This document shows positions 31,522 through 40,003 of a stretch of DNA of 64,000 nt, one piece after another (position 1 is the first letter of the stretch; each line of letters begins with the position of its first letter). The notes under the pieces were generated by a model. That model ran no database searches and was not told where the DNA came from. It saw nothing but the letters and a program-made list of their open reading frames with translations. The translations under genes were made by a program, and so were the position numbers. Origin of the DNA: Nitrospira sp. (GTDB lineage: Bacteria; Nitrospirota; Nitrospiria; Nitrospirales; Nitrospiraceae); assembly GCA_037045225.1 (NCBI GenBank), contig JBAOHZ010000009.1, positions 3,892,001 to 3,956,000 of the forward strand, read 5' to 3'.

Positions 31522-33207
31522 ATGGGCAGCATGATGAAGGGGATGACCATCGGGCCGAAGTTTGTCCTGTCGATTATGATGGCGGCGTTTGTCGCAATCG
31601 GCATCGGCCTCGTCGTCTTGTATCAGCAAGAAGAAAACAAGATGGATGTCATGTTGACTGGGCGTGCTCAAGTGCTGTCGCAACAAATACAAATCGGACG
31701 CGCCTACATCGCCAGCAACTATGTCGCCAAGCTGAAGAAAATGAAGGCGGGGGCGGATATTCAAGTCCTGAAAGAACATACCGGGAATGTGGATGCGATT
31801 CCGATTCCAGCGACCGCAATCAGAGAAATGGGTGAGGAAGCCACGAGAGGTGGCCTGTATAGCGCGAGACTGGTGAGTCAGAATCCGATGAATCCAGGCA
31901 ACTCACCGAAGGATAATTTCGAAAACGAAGCCATCCGAGCCATCATGGGCGGGGCCGAAAGTTATGCTCGCCGAGACGAAGTCAACGGGGTTCCGACCTT
32001 CCGTCGGGCGATGGTAGATAAGGCCAGTTCGGCCGCCTGCATCAGCTGTCACACCAGCAATCAGATCGGTGACACTCTGGGTATGCTGAGCGTCGCTCTG
32101 CCCATGGGACCAGCCATCGCACTGTCGAGCAAATCGATGTGGCAAACCGGTGGACTGATGGTCGGGGTTGTTGTGCTGATCATGCTCGTTACCTATGCTT
32201 TGCTCCGCAGCATCGTACTGCAGCCGCTGGCAAAAATGAGCGACATCTCGCGCGACATTGCCAAGGGCGAGGGTGACCTCACCAAGCGTGTGCCGGCTGA
32301 GGGGAGCGACGAAATCGCTCACATGGGGCAGTATTTCAATGAGTTCATCGAAAAACTGCAGCTGATGATTAAGAAGGTCGCGCATGTGACGGATAAAGTT
32401 GCTTCGGCATCGGTCGAATTGTCCGCTACTGCTGAAGAGATCTCTAAGGGCACCGACACCTTAACGTCGCGCGCCTCTCAGACGGCCGCCGCGGTGGAGG
32501 AGATGAACGCCACCGTCGGCCAAGTTGCGCAAAACTCTGGCAAAGCGGCAAGTTTGGCGCAAGATACGGTCAAGACTGCTCAAGAGGGCGGTACGGTGGT
32601 CTCGAGCACGATTTCCGGTATGCAGCAGTTGTCTGAAGCGGTCTCCAATTCGGCGACGATCATTTCCGACCTCGGGAAGTCCTCCGATCAAATCGGAGAA
32701 ATCGTGCGAACGATTGAAGACATTGCCGATCAGACCAACTTGCTGGCGTTGAACGCTGCGATCGAAGCGGCGCGAGCCGGTGAGCAGGGTCGTGGATTTG
32801 CGGTGGTCGCCGATGAAGTCCGGAAATTGGCTGAACGGACGACCAAAGCCACGAAGGAAATCGGCGACATGATCCGCCAGATTCAGCAGGATACACGGGG
32901 AGCGGTGGACTCGATGCAGCAGGGAACGCAGAAAGTCACCGCGGGTGTGGATCTGGTGAATAAGACCGGCGAGGCCCTGTCTCAAATCGTGCGCATGGTT
33001 TCGGAGAGCGCCGATATGATTCGACAAATTGCCGTGGCTTCGGAGGAGCAATCCGTCGCGACGCAGCAAATCGCCAGCGACATCGAAAATGTGGCGAAGG
33101 TTACCAAAGAGTCGTCCTCCGGCGCTCATGAGTCGGCCAAGGCGAGCCAGGATCTCAGTCAGTTGGCGGTGGAGCTGCAGGGAATCGTGGGTGGCTTCAA
33201 GATCTAA
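31522..33207 (+). CDS. Chemoreceptor with periplasmic DUF3365-type c-heme domain
   Basis: The 561-residue methyl-accepting chemotaxis protein has TM1 (about 13-33), a periplasmic domain resembling DUF3365/Tll0287 (34-205) and TM2 (about 208-228). It then has a HAMP domain, and a cytoplasmic signalling domain with the hairpin tip EIVRTIEDIADQTNLLALNA. Near the end of the periplasmic domain AACISCHTSNQ supplies a CxxCH motif (Cys173, Cys176, His177), the covalent attachment site of heme c. I infer a redox- or gas-sensing receptor. ATG 31522 follows GGTAGGAGGC. Confidence 0.92.
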   Translation: MGSMMKGMTIGPKFVLSIMMAAFVAIGIGLVVLYQQEENKMDVMLTGRAQVLSQQIQIGRAYIASNYVAKLKKMKAGADIQVLKEHTGNVDAIPIPATAIREMGEEATRGGLYSARLVSQNPMNPGNSPKDNFENEAIRAIMGGAESYARRDEVNGVPTFRRAMVDKASSAACISCHTSNQIGDTLGMLSVALPMGPAIALSSKSMWQTGGLMVGVVVLIMLVTYALLRSIVLQPLAKMSDISRDIAKGEGDLTKRVPAEGSDEIAHMGQYFNEFIEKLQLMIKKVAHVTDKVASASVELSATAEEISKGTDTLTSRASQTAAAVEEMNATVGQVAQNSGKAASLAQDTVKTAQEGGTVVSSTISGMQQLSEAVSNSATIISDLGKSSDQIGEIVRTIEDIADQTNLLALNAAIEAARAGEQGRGFAVVADEVRKLAERTTKATKEIGDMIRQIQQDTRGAVDSMQQGTQKVTAGVDLVNKTGEALSQIVRMVSESADMIRQIAVASEEQSVATQQIASDIENVAKVTKESSSGAHESAKASQDLSQLAVELQGIVGGFKI

Positions 33208-33234
33208 GTCGCCAAGCACGAGAAGGAGCTCAGC

Positions 33235-33753
33235 ATGGGTGCCACTAAACAACAGGTCAAATCCCAGTATCACGCGGATCCGGACATGAGCGTGGATAGC
33301 CTGGGGGAAAATGCGGCAGACGATCTCCTGCAGTTCGTGATCTGCCGGATCGGAAGTGAGGAGTTTGCGGTCGATGTCCTGAGCGTGCAGGAGATCAACC
33401 GGATTGTGGAGGTCACGCGTGTTCCGAAGACTCCCCCCTATGTGGAGGGGGTCATCAATCTTCGAGGCCGCATTATTCCCGTGCTGGATTTGCGAAAACT
33501 GTTCGGCCTCAGCGGGGCTCAACAGACCACTCAGACTCGAATTGTGGTGGTATCGGTGCAGGCCCGCCTGGTCGGACTAGTCGTCGATTCAGTGGAGGAA
33601 GTGTTGCGGGTGCCGAGGAGTGCGATCGAGCCGCCGCCCTCAGTCGGGACGATAGCCGGTGCGGAATTCACCCAGGGAGTAGGACGGATTGATGACCGGC
33701 TCCTGATCCTGGTGGATCTGAGCCGACTGCTTCTGGCTCGTGAAGCGGCTTGA
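33235..33753 (+). CDS. cheW: Chemotaxis coupling protein CheW (set 1)
   Basis: The 172-residue protein has the CheW fold signatures LQFVICRIGSEEFAVDVLSV, VEGVINLRGRIIPVLDLRK and a hydrophobic C-terminal half ending in DDRLLILVDLSRLL. It bridges receptors and CheA. AGAAGGAG precedes ATG 33235. It is the last plus-strand gene of the set 1 operon; a hairpin follows at 33783. Confidence 0.94.
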   Translation: MGATKQQVKSQYHADPDMSVDSLGENAADDLLQFVICRIGSEEFAVDVLSVQEINRIVEVTRVPKTPPYVEGVINLRGRIIPVLDLRKLFGLSGAQQTTQTRIVVVSVQARLVGLVVDSVEEVLRVPRSAIEPPPSVGTIAGAEFTQGVGRIDDRLLILVDLSRLLLAREAA

Positions 33754-33782
33754 TGAGACCGAAACGAAGAGCAAGCGGGGTA

Positions 33783-33810
33783 CCGGGAGGGCGGATGATC
33801 CCCCTCTCGG
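33783..33810. terminator. Bidirectional terminator-like hairpin between convergent genes
   Basis: CCGGGAGGG (33783-33791) pairs with CCCTCTCGG (33802-33810) over nine base pairs with one G-U, enclosing a 10-base loop. It lies between cheW and the minus-strand gene ending at 33818. No T-tract is visible on either strand. Confidence 0.5.
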
Positions 33811-33817
33811 CCTCCAC

Positions 33818-34060
33818 TTAGGAACTCAGCGGATGAGAATCGGGCGGGGGATCCGAGCGTTGTCGATTCCTGGTCTCCAGGACGCGCTCAAGCAACTGTA
33901 ATGATTCCGTCAACACGTCCGATGCACACGTCAGGGTGACATGAAATTGTTGCATGGCTTCGGGCCAGCGCCCTTCCTTCTGCAGGACCTGAAATTTCCG
34001 ATGCTGCTCATCGAGAATCGCTTGTTTGGCATCAAGCATCAAGCTATCGGCAGGACCCAC
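33818..34060 (-). CDS. Small unknown helical protein on the minus strand
   Basis: The frame runs from an upstream ATG at 34162, but GTG 34060 is preceded on the minus strand by a perfect Shine-Dalgarno GGAGGTG (34072-34066), giving an 80-residue protein. It is predicted mainly helical (MLDAKQAILDEQHRKFQVLQ; SLQLLERVLETRNR) with a Pro/Ser-rich tail and no signal peptide. I do not recognise it. It lies opposite to cheW and motA in an otherwise plus-strand motility block. A plus-strand frame at 33941-34183 overlaps it but lacks a ribosome binding site and a family resemblance. Confidence 0.6.
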   Translation of the reverse strand: MGPADSLMLDAKQAILDEQHRKFQVLQKEGRWPEAMQQFHVTLTCASDVLTESLQLLERVLETRNRQRSDPPPDSHPLSS

Positions 34061-34190
34061 AAGAGCACCTCCATGCAACAGAATTGTGACTCGATCGCAC
34101 GCTATCAGAGTGCTTCCGAGAGGCGCAAGCCCACCATTCTGGGTACAGTCGATACACGGCATTCAGAAGCGGTGGTGAGGTAATCGACCA

Positions 34191-34961
34191 GTGGATATCG
34201 CAACAATCTTAGGTGTCGTCATCGCGATCGGGTCCATCCTGGGTGGCCAGGCGCTCGAAGGCGGTCATGTCGGGTCGGTGCTCCAACTCACCGCGTTCAT
34301 CATCGTGATGGGTGGAACGATCGGCGCGTGTTGTGTGCAAAACCCGCTCTCCGTCGTCTTGAAATCCATCAGTATGGTCACGCTGGCGCTGACCAATCCC
34401 CCTCACGACGTCAAGGGAACCATTACTCAGATCCTGGACCTCGCCAACGTGTCACGCAAACAGGGTTTGCTGGCCTTGGAGGGGAAAATAAAGGATTTGC
34501 ACGACCCATTTTTCAAGAAGGGCGTGCAGCTCATCGTCGACGGGACCGACCCGAAGCTCATCCAAGAAATCTTGGAAATTGAGGTCGAGCACCATGAAGA
34601 AGAAGGGGTCCATGCGGCCAAGGTGTGGGAAGCCGCCGGTGGATACGCACCGACCGTCGGAATTCTTGGCGCCGTGCTCGGGTTGATTCACGTGATGGAA
34701 AACCTGGCCGACCCATCAAAACTCGGCGGCGGTATTGCGGTGGCATTCGTGGCGACGGTCTACGGTGTCGGCGCAGCCAATCTATTCTTCCTGCCGATCG
34801 GCAACAAGATGAAGTTTAAGCTGAAGGAAGAAGCCGGATTGCGGAACATGGTGATTATGGGGCTCGTCGGCCTGGCTCAGGGAGAAAATCCCCGCCTGCT
34901 GCAGGAAAAACTCGAAAGTTTCCTCCCTCCACATGAACGGACGAAAGACGACAAGAAATAA
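34191..34961 (+). CDS. motA: Flagellar stator protein MotA
   Basis: The 256-residue protein begins MDIATILGVVIAIGSILGGQ, followed by EGGHVGSVLQ, typical of MotA. It has four membrane segments (about 5-22, 33-53, 150-170 and 182-202), a large cytoplasmic loop with charged residues, and the conserved GGYAPTVGILGAVLGLIHVM segment in TM3. With MotB it forms the ion channel that drives rotation. The start is GTG 34191, with GAGGT about 10 bases upstream. Confidence 0.94.
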   Translation: MDIATILGVVIAIGSILGGQALEGGHVGSVLQLTAFIIVMGGTIGACCVQNPLSVVLKSISMVTLALTNPPHDVKGTITQILDLANVSRKQGLLALEGKIKDLHDPFFKKGVQLIVDGTDPKLIQEILEIEVEHHEEEGVHAAKVWEAAGGYAPTVGILGAVLGLIHVMENLADPSKLGGGIAVAFVATVYGVGAANLFFLPIGNKMKFKLKEEAGLRNMVIMGLVGLAQGENPRLLQEKLESFLPPHERTKDDKK

Positions 34962-35043
34962 CGTTGTTTGTCGTGCGTGAAGCCGATCTCGTTTCCCGGT
35001 TGAAACGCGTCCCCTTTCACGAGCCACGATTCACGAGTATCCG

Positions 35044-35823
35044 ATGGCAAAAAAGAAACACGAAGAACACGAAAACCACGAACGCTGGCTGGTGTCCTAT
35101 GCGGACTTCATTACGCTGCTGTTCGCCTTTTTTGTCGTGATGTATTCCGTGTCATCGGTCAACGAAGGCAAATATCGAACGGTCAGCGACTCCATCAAAG
35201 CGGCGTTAAATCCGGTAAACAGCACGCCCTCCAGCCGATTACCCTTTACCGTTGGCGACGCGAAGCCAAAGATGATCAATCCCGATATGTCGAGTGCCAA
35301 CGAACCGGTTATTCGGCGAATGAAAGAAATCTTGCGAAAAATCCATCCGAGCCTTGCCTTGGAAATGCCGGATATCAAGATTGTGGAAACCGGCAATGGC
35401 ACCATCATGATTTCCCTGCCGGAATCCATTCTGTTCGGAAGCGGGGAGGCGCGGGTGCGATCGGAAGCCTTACCGTTTCTAAAAGCGTTGGCCGAAATCC
35501 TGATTGAAATGGACCGCCATGTGCGCATCTTGGGGCACACGGACAACGTGCCGATACGAACGGCGCAATTTCCATCGAATTGGGAACTCTCCGCCCTGCG
35601 TGCCGTCATGGTTGTAAGAATCTTCTCAGAGCTCTACGAAATCCCGATATCCCATCTCTCCGCGACCGGATTTGCGGACTCCAAGCCAATCGCCACCAAT
35701 GATACGCCCGAAGGACGGACGAAGAACCGACGGGTCGAGATTATTGTCCTGGAAAAAAATCTGACTGGAGACAATCTCGATTCGATGCTCCCCGGAGCGA
35801 GGACTCCGGCCCAGCCGCTTTGA
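35044..35823 (+). CDS. motB: Flagellar stator protein MotB
   Basis: The 259-residue protein has a charged N-terminus and one membrane segment, WLVSYADFITLLFAFFVVMY, with the proton-accepting Asp21. A periplasmic linker follows, then an OmpA-like peptidoglycan-binding domain (about 120-245: ILGHTDNVPIRTAQFPSNWE, then LSATGFADSKP). The Asp and surrounding sequence are MotB-like rather than clearly sodium-type, but ion choice is not certain. No ribosome binding site is evident before ATG 35044, and 82 bases separate it from motA. Confidence 0.94.
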   Translation: MAKKKHEEHENHERWLVSYADFITLLFAFFVVMYSVSSVNEGKYRTVSDSIKAALNPVNSTPSSRLPFTVGDAKPKMINPDMSSANEPVIRRMKEILRKIHPSLALEMPDIKIVETGNGTIMISLPESILFGSGEARVRSEALPFLKALAEILIEMDRHVRILGHTDNVPIRTAQFPSNWELSALRAVMVVRIFSELYEIPISHLSATGFADSKPIATNDTPEGRTKNRRVEIIVLEKNLTGDNLDSMLPGARTPAQPL

Positions 35824-35896
35824 GAACTGCTGGTGCTTCGGAGTGAAGTGATCTAGGTCTTGTGGGACGATGCATTACGGCATGCCACGTAAGTGT

Positions 35897-35923
35897 TAAG
35901 AATCGCGGGGTTCGGGCCGATAG
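35897..35923 (+). promoter_or_regulatory. Sigma-28 (FliA) promoter of chemotaxis set 2
   Basis: TAAGAATC (35897-35904), an 11-base spacer and GCCGATAG (35916-35923) match the sigma-28 consensus with exact spacing; the -10 differs from GCCGATAA at one base. The start of transcription would fall near 35930, about 30 bases before the ATG at 35960. It places the set 2 operon in the late flagellar regulon. Confidence 0.78.
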
Positions 35924-35959
35924 ACCCTAGAAGTAGGACATTTCTTGAAAGGAACTGTC

Positions 35960-36190
35960 ATGACCCTCAAGCCTGCTGGTGACTTAACAATTTTTGAAGT
36001 TGGCACTCTGCACGGGGAGATTAAGCAGGCAGGAGCGACGCATCCACAAATCGAGCTGGATCTGTCCGAGGTCGACAAACTGGATGCGTCAGCGATTCAA
36101 CTGCTGATTGCCATCCGTCGGTCGGAGCGCATGGTGTTGACGGGAATGACGGATGCGCTGCGGGCGCGCATGGCCGAACTGGGTGCGTAA
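35960..36190 (+). CDS. STAS-domain protein (set 2 operon leader)
   Basis: The 76-residue protein is a compact STAS domain: GDLTIFEVGTLHGEI, IELDLSEVDKLDASAIQLLI. The phosphorylatable serine region reads LDASAIQ, shifted from the DSxxLG of canonical anti-anti-sigma factors. Such short STAS proteins occur in chemotaxis operons, with unclear roles. ATG 35960 is chosen with AAAGGAA upstream; a TTG at 35945 is in frame. It is the first gene after the sigma-28 promoter. Confidence 0.85.
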   Translation: MTLKPAGDLTIFEVGTLHGEIKQAGATHPQIELDLSEVDKLDASAIQLLIAIRRSERMVLTGMTDALRARMAELGA

Positions 36191-36231
36191 CGACTGTCTG
36201 ATTTCGTCATGATGTACGGGAAACGTCAGCA

Positions 36232-37347
36232 ATGATTTTATACTTGCCGCTATTCTTGGGAGCGTTCGTGGTCGGTGCGTGTCTTTCATGGTTGTGGTGT
36301 CAACGACAGATGGCCTCAGCCAGAGAAGCATTGCAGATCACACATGAGGCCATGCTGAAGGAACGTGCGAAGCGTACCATGGCGTGGGAGCAACTTGGGC
36401 AATCGACGCTGCCGCTTGTACAAGTACTGAACGCTCAGATGAAAAGTGTGATCGAGCAGACGGAGCAGGCCGCGACCGATTTGGGACAACGATTCGGCAT
36501 GATTGCCGCCCGAGCGACCGAGCAAGCCAATCAATCCGCGCATCTGTTCGGCGACGGTGAAATGAGCGTGGACACGGTCCTCAAGACCGCCGATACGATG
36601 CTGGAAGGGTTTGTCGGTGACGTGATGAAGTCATCGGAAATGGCCCTTCAGATTGCAACCATTATGGACGAGGTCGAGCGGAGTACCAAAGCGATTACCG
36701 GGATGATCAGCGAAATTGAGTTTATTGCCGATCAGACACGCTTGCTGGCCCTCAACGCCGCGATCGAAGCCGCCCGGGCCGGAGAGCATGGCCGTGGGTT
36801 CGCCGTCGTGGCCGATGAGGTCGCCAAACTGGCGAATCGCTCAGGGCAAGCGGCCAACAGCATCAACAGTCTCGTGAAGAACGTAGAGAAAAACACGGCA
36901 TTGGCCATGAGCACCGTGGAGAGTCTCGCGTCGGTGGATTTGAGCAAAACCCTGGGGACAAAACATCGGCTCGATCAGATGACCCGGGGCCTAGCCGATC
37001 GTAACAATTCGCTGAAGGATGCCGTGATGACGTCAAAATCCCATGCCGATGAACTGGCGCGAGATGTCGGCCAAATCATCATGGCCCTCCAATTTCAGGA
37101 CATCACAAGGCAAAAACTAGAGCATGTGATTCAACCGCTCACTGAGGTTCGCGCGGTCATGGATGCCTTGATCCAGGGCCAGTCCCATGACCAGGTCGTC
37201 AGTAAAATGGATTTCCTTGCAAAGCTTGACCGCAGCTATACGATGGAAGAAGAACGCTCGGTATTTCACCGGGCTGCAATCGGGTACGTCCCTGCGCCAT
37301 CCCAAGGGAGAGCCCCTGTAGAAGACACCAATGTCACGTTGTTTTAA
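36232..37347 (+). CDS. Membrane-anchored receptor-like signalling protein with CheZ-type motif
   Basis: The 371-residue protein has a single N-terminal membrane segment (about 2-22), no periplasmic sensor and no HAMP. It has a shortened chemoreceptor signalling domain with FIADQTRLLALNAAIEAARA, then GEHGRGFAVVADEVAKL. After the hairpin (about 285-297) comes ALQFQDITRQKLEHV, which matches the DxxxQ active site of CheZ phosphatases. It precedes a cheY gene. I infer an internal-signal receptor that may also dephosphorylate CheY-P; the phosphatase role is by motif only. Confidence 0.85.
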   Translation: MILYLPLFLGAFVVGACLSWLWCQRQMASAREALQITHEAMLKERAKRTMAWEQLGQSTLPLVQVLNAQMKSVIEQTEQAATDLGQRFGMIAARATEQANQSAHLFGDGEMSVDTVLKTADTMLEGFVGDVMKSSEMALQIATIMDEVERSTKAITGMISEIEFIADQTRLLALNAAIEAARAGEHGRGFAVVADEVAKLANRSGQAANSINSLVKNVEKNTALAMSTVESLASVDLSKTLGTKHRLDQMTRGLADRNNSLKDAVMTSKSHADELARDVGQIIMALQFQDITRQKLEHVIQPLTEVRAVMDALIQGQSHDQVVSKMDFLAKLDRSYTMEEERSVFHRAAIGYVPAPSQGRAPVEDTNVTLF

Positions 37348-37384
37348 GTAACGTCGGATCATCAGAAGAATTAAGGAGTGCGCC

Positions 37385-37756
37385 ATGGCGAAAACGGTGT
37401 TGGTTGTCGATGATTCTCCCACAATGCGGCAGATGGTGGCATTCACCCTGACCAGCGCAGGCTATCAGGTGGTGGAAGCCGGCAATGGCAAAGAGGCGGT
37501 CGGCAAGGTGACCGGCGGAGCCAAGCCAGACCTCGTCGTCACCGACCTGAACATGCCGGAGATGGACGGCATCACCCTAATCAAGGAGATCAGGAAGATG
37601 CCGGCGCTCAAGTTCACGCCCATCTTGATGCTGACTACGGAAGCCTCCGATGACAAGAAGAAGGCAGGCCAGGCCGCAGGCGCCACCGGCTGGATCGTGA
37701 AGCCCTTCAATCCGGAACAGATGATGGCCGTGATTAAGAAGGTGCTGCCTGGATAA
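37385..37756 (+). CDS. cheY: Response regulator CheY (set 2)
   Basis: The 123-residue receiver domain has VLVVDDSPTMRQMV, VVTDLNMPEMDGITL (phospho-acceptor Asp), LTTEASDDKK (Thr) and WIVKPFNPEQ (Lys). It differs clearly from the set 1 CheY and is closer to CheY proteins found beside cheA in alternative pathways. AAGGAG precedes ATG 37385. Confidence 0.94.
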   Translation: MAKTVLVVDDSPTMRQMVAFTLTSAGYQVVEAGNGKEAVGKVTGGAKPDLVVTDLNMPEMDGITLIKEIRKMPALKFTPILMLTTEASDDKKKAGQAAGATGWIVKPFNPEQMMAVIKKVLPG

Positions 37757-37819
37757 GTAGCCATCTGACAGCCTATGTGAACGAGCCGACGGTACCAGCG
37801 ATACAGAAGCAGGGGAAAC

Positions 37820-39943
37820 ATGAGCACTGACCTCTCACAATTCAAAGATGCCTTTTTCGAAGAATCGCAGGAACACCTGACGACCATCGAAGAGGGATTG
37901 CTTCAGCTCGAGCAGCGACCTGACGACATCGATCTGCTGAACCGCATTTTTCGCGGAGCGCATTCCATCAAGGGCAACAGCGGGATGTTCGGTTTCACCG
38001 CCGTCTCTCAGTTCACGCACAAGATGGAATCCGTATTGGATCAGTTACGCAGCAGTCAGATGGTGGTGACGGTCGAGATCACAGACATCCTGCTGCAGTC
38101 ACTGGATTGTCTCAAAACGCTAATTGATTGCGCGCGTGCGGGAGAATCACCCGACGCGGCCCACGTCGAAGCTTTGAGTGTCAGACTCGAAGCGTGCCAA
38201 GGCGGATCATCTGCAGGACAAGCCGCGACCGTCTCCGCAGCTGCTCCCCAAGCACATGCTCCGGGCATGCACCGCTATACCATTACCTGGGTGCCACCAG
38301 GGTATCTGTTCCAACGGGGATTGGATCCTGGTCAATTCATCAAGGAACTGGCTGGGCTGGGCACTCTGACACATCTGGTCTTGGATGCCAGTCGGTTGCC
38401 GGCACTGGCTGAATTGGATGCCGAACTCTGTTACCTCGGGTGGACCCTCGATCTGGAAACCGTCAAGGATCTCAAAGTCATCGAAGCTGTCTTCGATTTC
38501 GTGCGCGAGGACAGCATCCTGACGATTGTGGAGAGTCCGGTCGCCGAGCACATCACCCACGTTGCGTCCGACGGCGCAAAGCCATTGGGCGAAATCCTGG
38601 TCGAAACCGGTGTGGTGTCACAGTCTCAGCTGAATCAAGCGTTATCCCAGCAAAAAAAGGTTGGCGAAATTCTGGTCGAACAGAAAATGGCCACGCCGGA
38701 GCAGATCTCCGAGGCACTCAAGAAGCAGTCTGAAAGCACCGCTCCGGCGAAGAAGGCGGAAACTCCGTCGATCCGGGTCGATACCGTCAAAATCGATCGT
38801 CTCATTAACTTGGTCGGAGAATTGGTCATTACCCAGTCGATGCTGAGCGATCTCGGTTCTCGCTTTGAGATGAACCAACTGCCCGTCTTACTGGAGCGCG
38901 TCGCACAACTGGAACGGAATACACGCGAGATCCAGGAGCGCGTCATGGGGATCCGCATGGTCCCTATCGGCAATGCATTCAGCAGATTCCCGCGTCTGGT
39001 GCGCGACTTGTCGGGTAAATCCGGAAAGAAGATTCAATTGATCCTATCCGGAGAAGAGACCGAACTCGACAAGACCGTGATCGAATCGATCGGCGATCCC
39101 TTGACTCACCTTGTCCGCAATTCGGCGGATCATGGCTTAGAACCGCCCGACGAGCGTCTCGCTGCCGGCAAAGCGGAACAAGGCATCATTCGCCTCAACG
39201 CCTTTCACGAAGGCGGCAGCATTTGCATTACGGTGGAAGATGACGGGCGCGGGCTGAATCGCGACAAGATTGTCGCGAAGGGGCTCAAGCAGGGATTGAT
39301 TGCGGAATCCGACAAACTGTCGGATGAGCAGATCTGGATGCTGATCTTTAAGCCGGGCTTCTCCACCGCTGACAAGATCACCGATGTGTCTGGTCGAGGC
39401 GTCGGCATGGACGTGGTGAAGCGAAACCTGGAAGGGCTGGGCGGAACGGTCAGCATCAAGACCGTCACGGGCAAAGGCACCACCTTTACCCTCAAGCTCC
39501 CGCTCACGCTCGCAATCATCGAGGGCATGACCGTCCGGGTCGGTCGGGACACGTACATCGTTCCGCTCTTGTCGATTCTCGAATCGATTCAGCCTAAGCG
39601 CGAGATGCTCAAGACCCTCATCGGAAAAGGGGAGTTGGTCAATGTGCGCGGCACCTATCTTCCCCTTATGCGTTTGTATGAGGTGTTTCAGTTGGAGCCG
39701 GAAATCTCGGATCCCACCAAGGCGATACTGTTGATACTCGAAACGGAGGGTGAACGCGTCGCGGTCATGGTCGATGAAATTCTCGGACAACAACAGGTCG
39801 TGATCAAGAGTATGGAACAGAACTTCCGGAAAATCGAAGGGGTGGCCGGGGCGACCATTCTCGGCGACGGCACCGTCGGCTTTATTTTGGACGTCCGCGG
39901 ATTGCTCAACATTGCGCGGGAAGGCACGGCAAAGGCGGCGTAG
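37820..39943 (+). CDS. cheA: Chemotaxis histidine kinase CheA (set 2) with MshEN-like insert
   Basis: The 707-residue protein has an HPt domain with His48 in FRGAHSIKGNSGMFGF, then an Ala-rich linker and a regulatory alpha/beta domain (about 150-250: YTITWVPPGYLFQRGLDPGQ). Next comes a tandem LGEILVETGVV / VGEILVEQKMA repeat (about 253-303) like MshEN/T2SSE N-terminal repeats, then dimerisation, kinase (HLVRNSADHGLEPP; DDGRGL; FSTADKITDVSGRGVGMDVV) and CheW-like domains. It is the set 2 kinase. AGGGGAAAC precedes ATG 37820. Confidence 0.95.
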   Translation: MSTDLSQFKDAFFEESQEHLTTIEEGLLQLEQRPDDIDLLNRIFRGAHSIKGNSGMFGFTAVSQFTHKMESVLDQLRSSQMVVTVEITDILLQSLDCLKTLIDCARAGESPDAAHVEALSVRLEACQGGSSAGQAATVSAAAPQAHAPGMHRYTITWVPPGYLFQRGLDPGQFIKELAGLGTLTHLVLDASRLPALAELDAELCYLGWTLDLETVKDLKVIEAVFDFVREDSILTIVESPVAEHITHVASDGAKPLGEILVETGVVSQSQLNQALSQQKKVGEILVEQKMATPEQISEALKKQSESTAPAKKAETPSIRVDTVKIDRLINLVGELVITQSMLSDLGSRFEMNQLPVLLERVAQLERNTREIQERVMGIRMVPIGNAFSRFPRLVRDLSGKSGKKIQLILSGEETELDKTVIESIGDPLTHLVRNSADHGLEPPDERLAAGKAEQGIIRLNAFHEGGSICITVEDDGRGLNRDKIVAKGLKQGLIAESDKLSDEQIWMLIFKPGFSTADKITDVSGRGVGMDVVKRNLEGLGGTVSIKTVTGKGTTFTLKLPLTLAIIEGMTVRVGRDTYIVPLLSILESIQPKREMLKTLIGKGELVNVRGTYLPLMRLYEVFQLEPEISDPTKAILLILETEGERVAVMVDEILGQQQVVIKSMEQNFRKIEGVAGATILGDGTVGFILDVRGLLNIAREGTAKAA

Positions 39944-40003
39944 AGGCAGAGCTCTAGACAAGATCGACGAGAACGATTCCACGAACCGGGCGAGGAGGCT
40001 ACG

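Noticed and set aside
33941..34183. Plus-strand 80-codon open frame opposite the small minus-strand gene
   Set aside because: It lacks a ribosome binding site, while the minus-strand frame has a perfect one.
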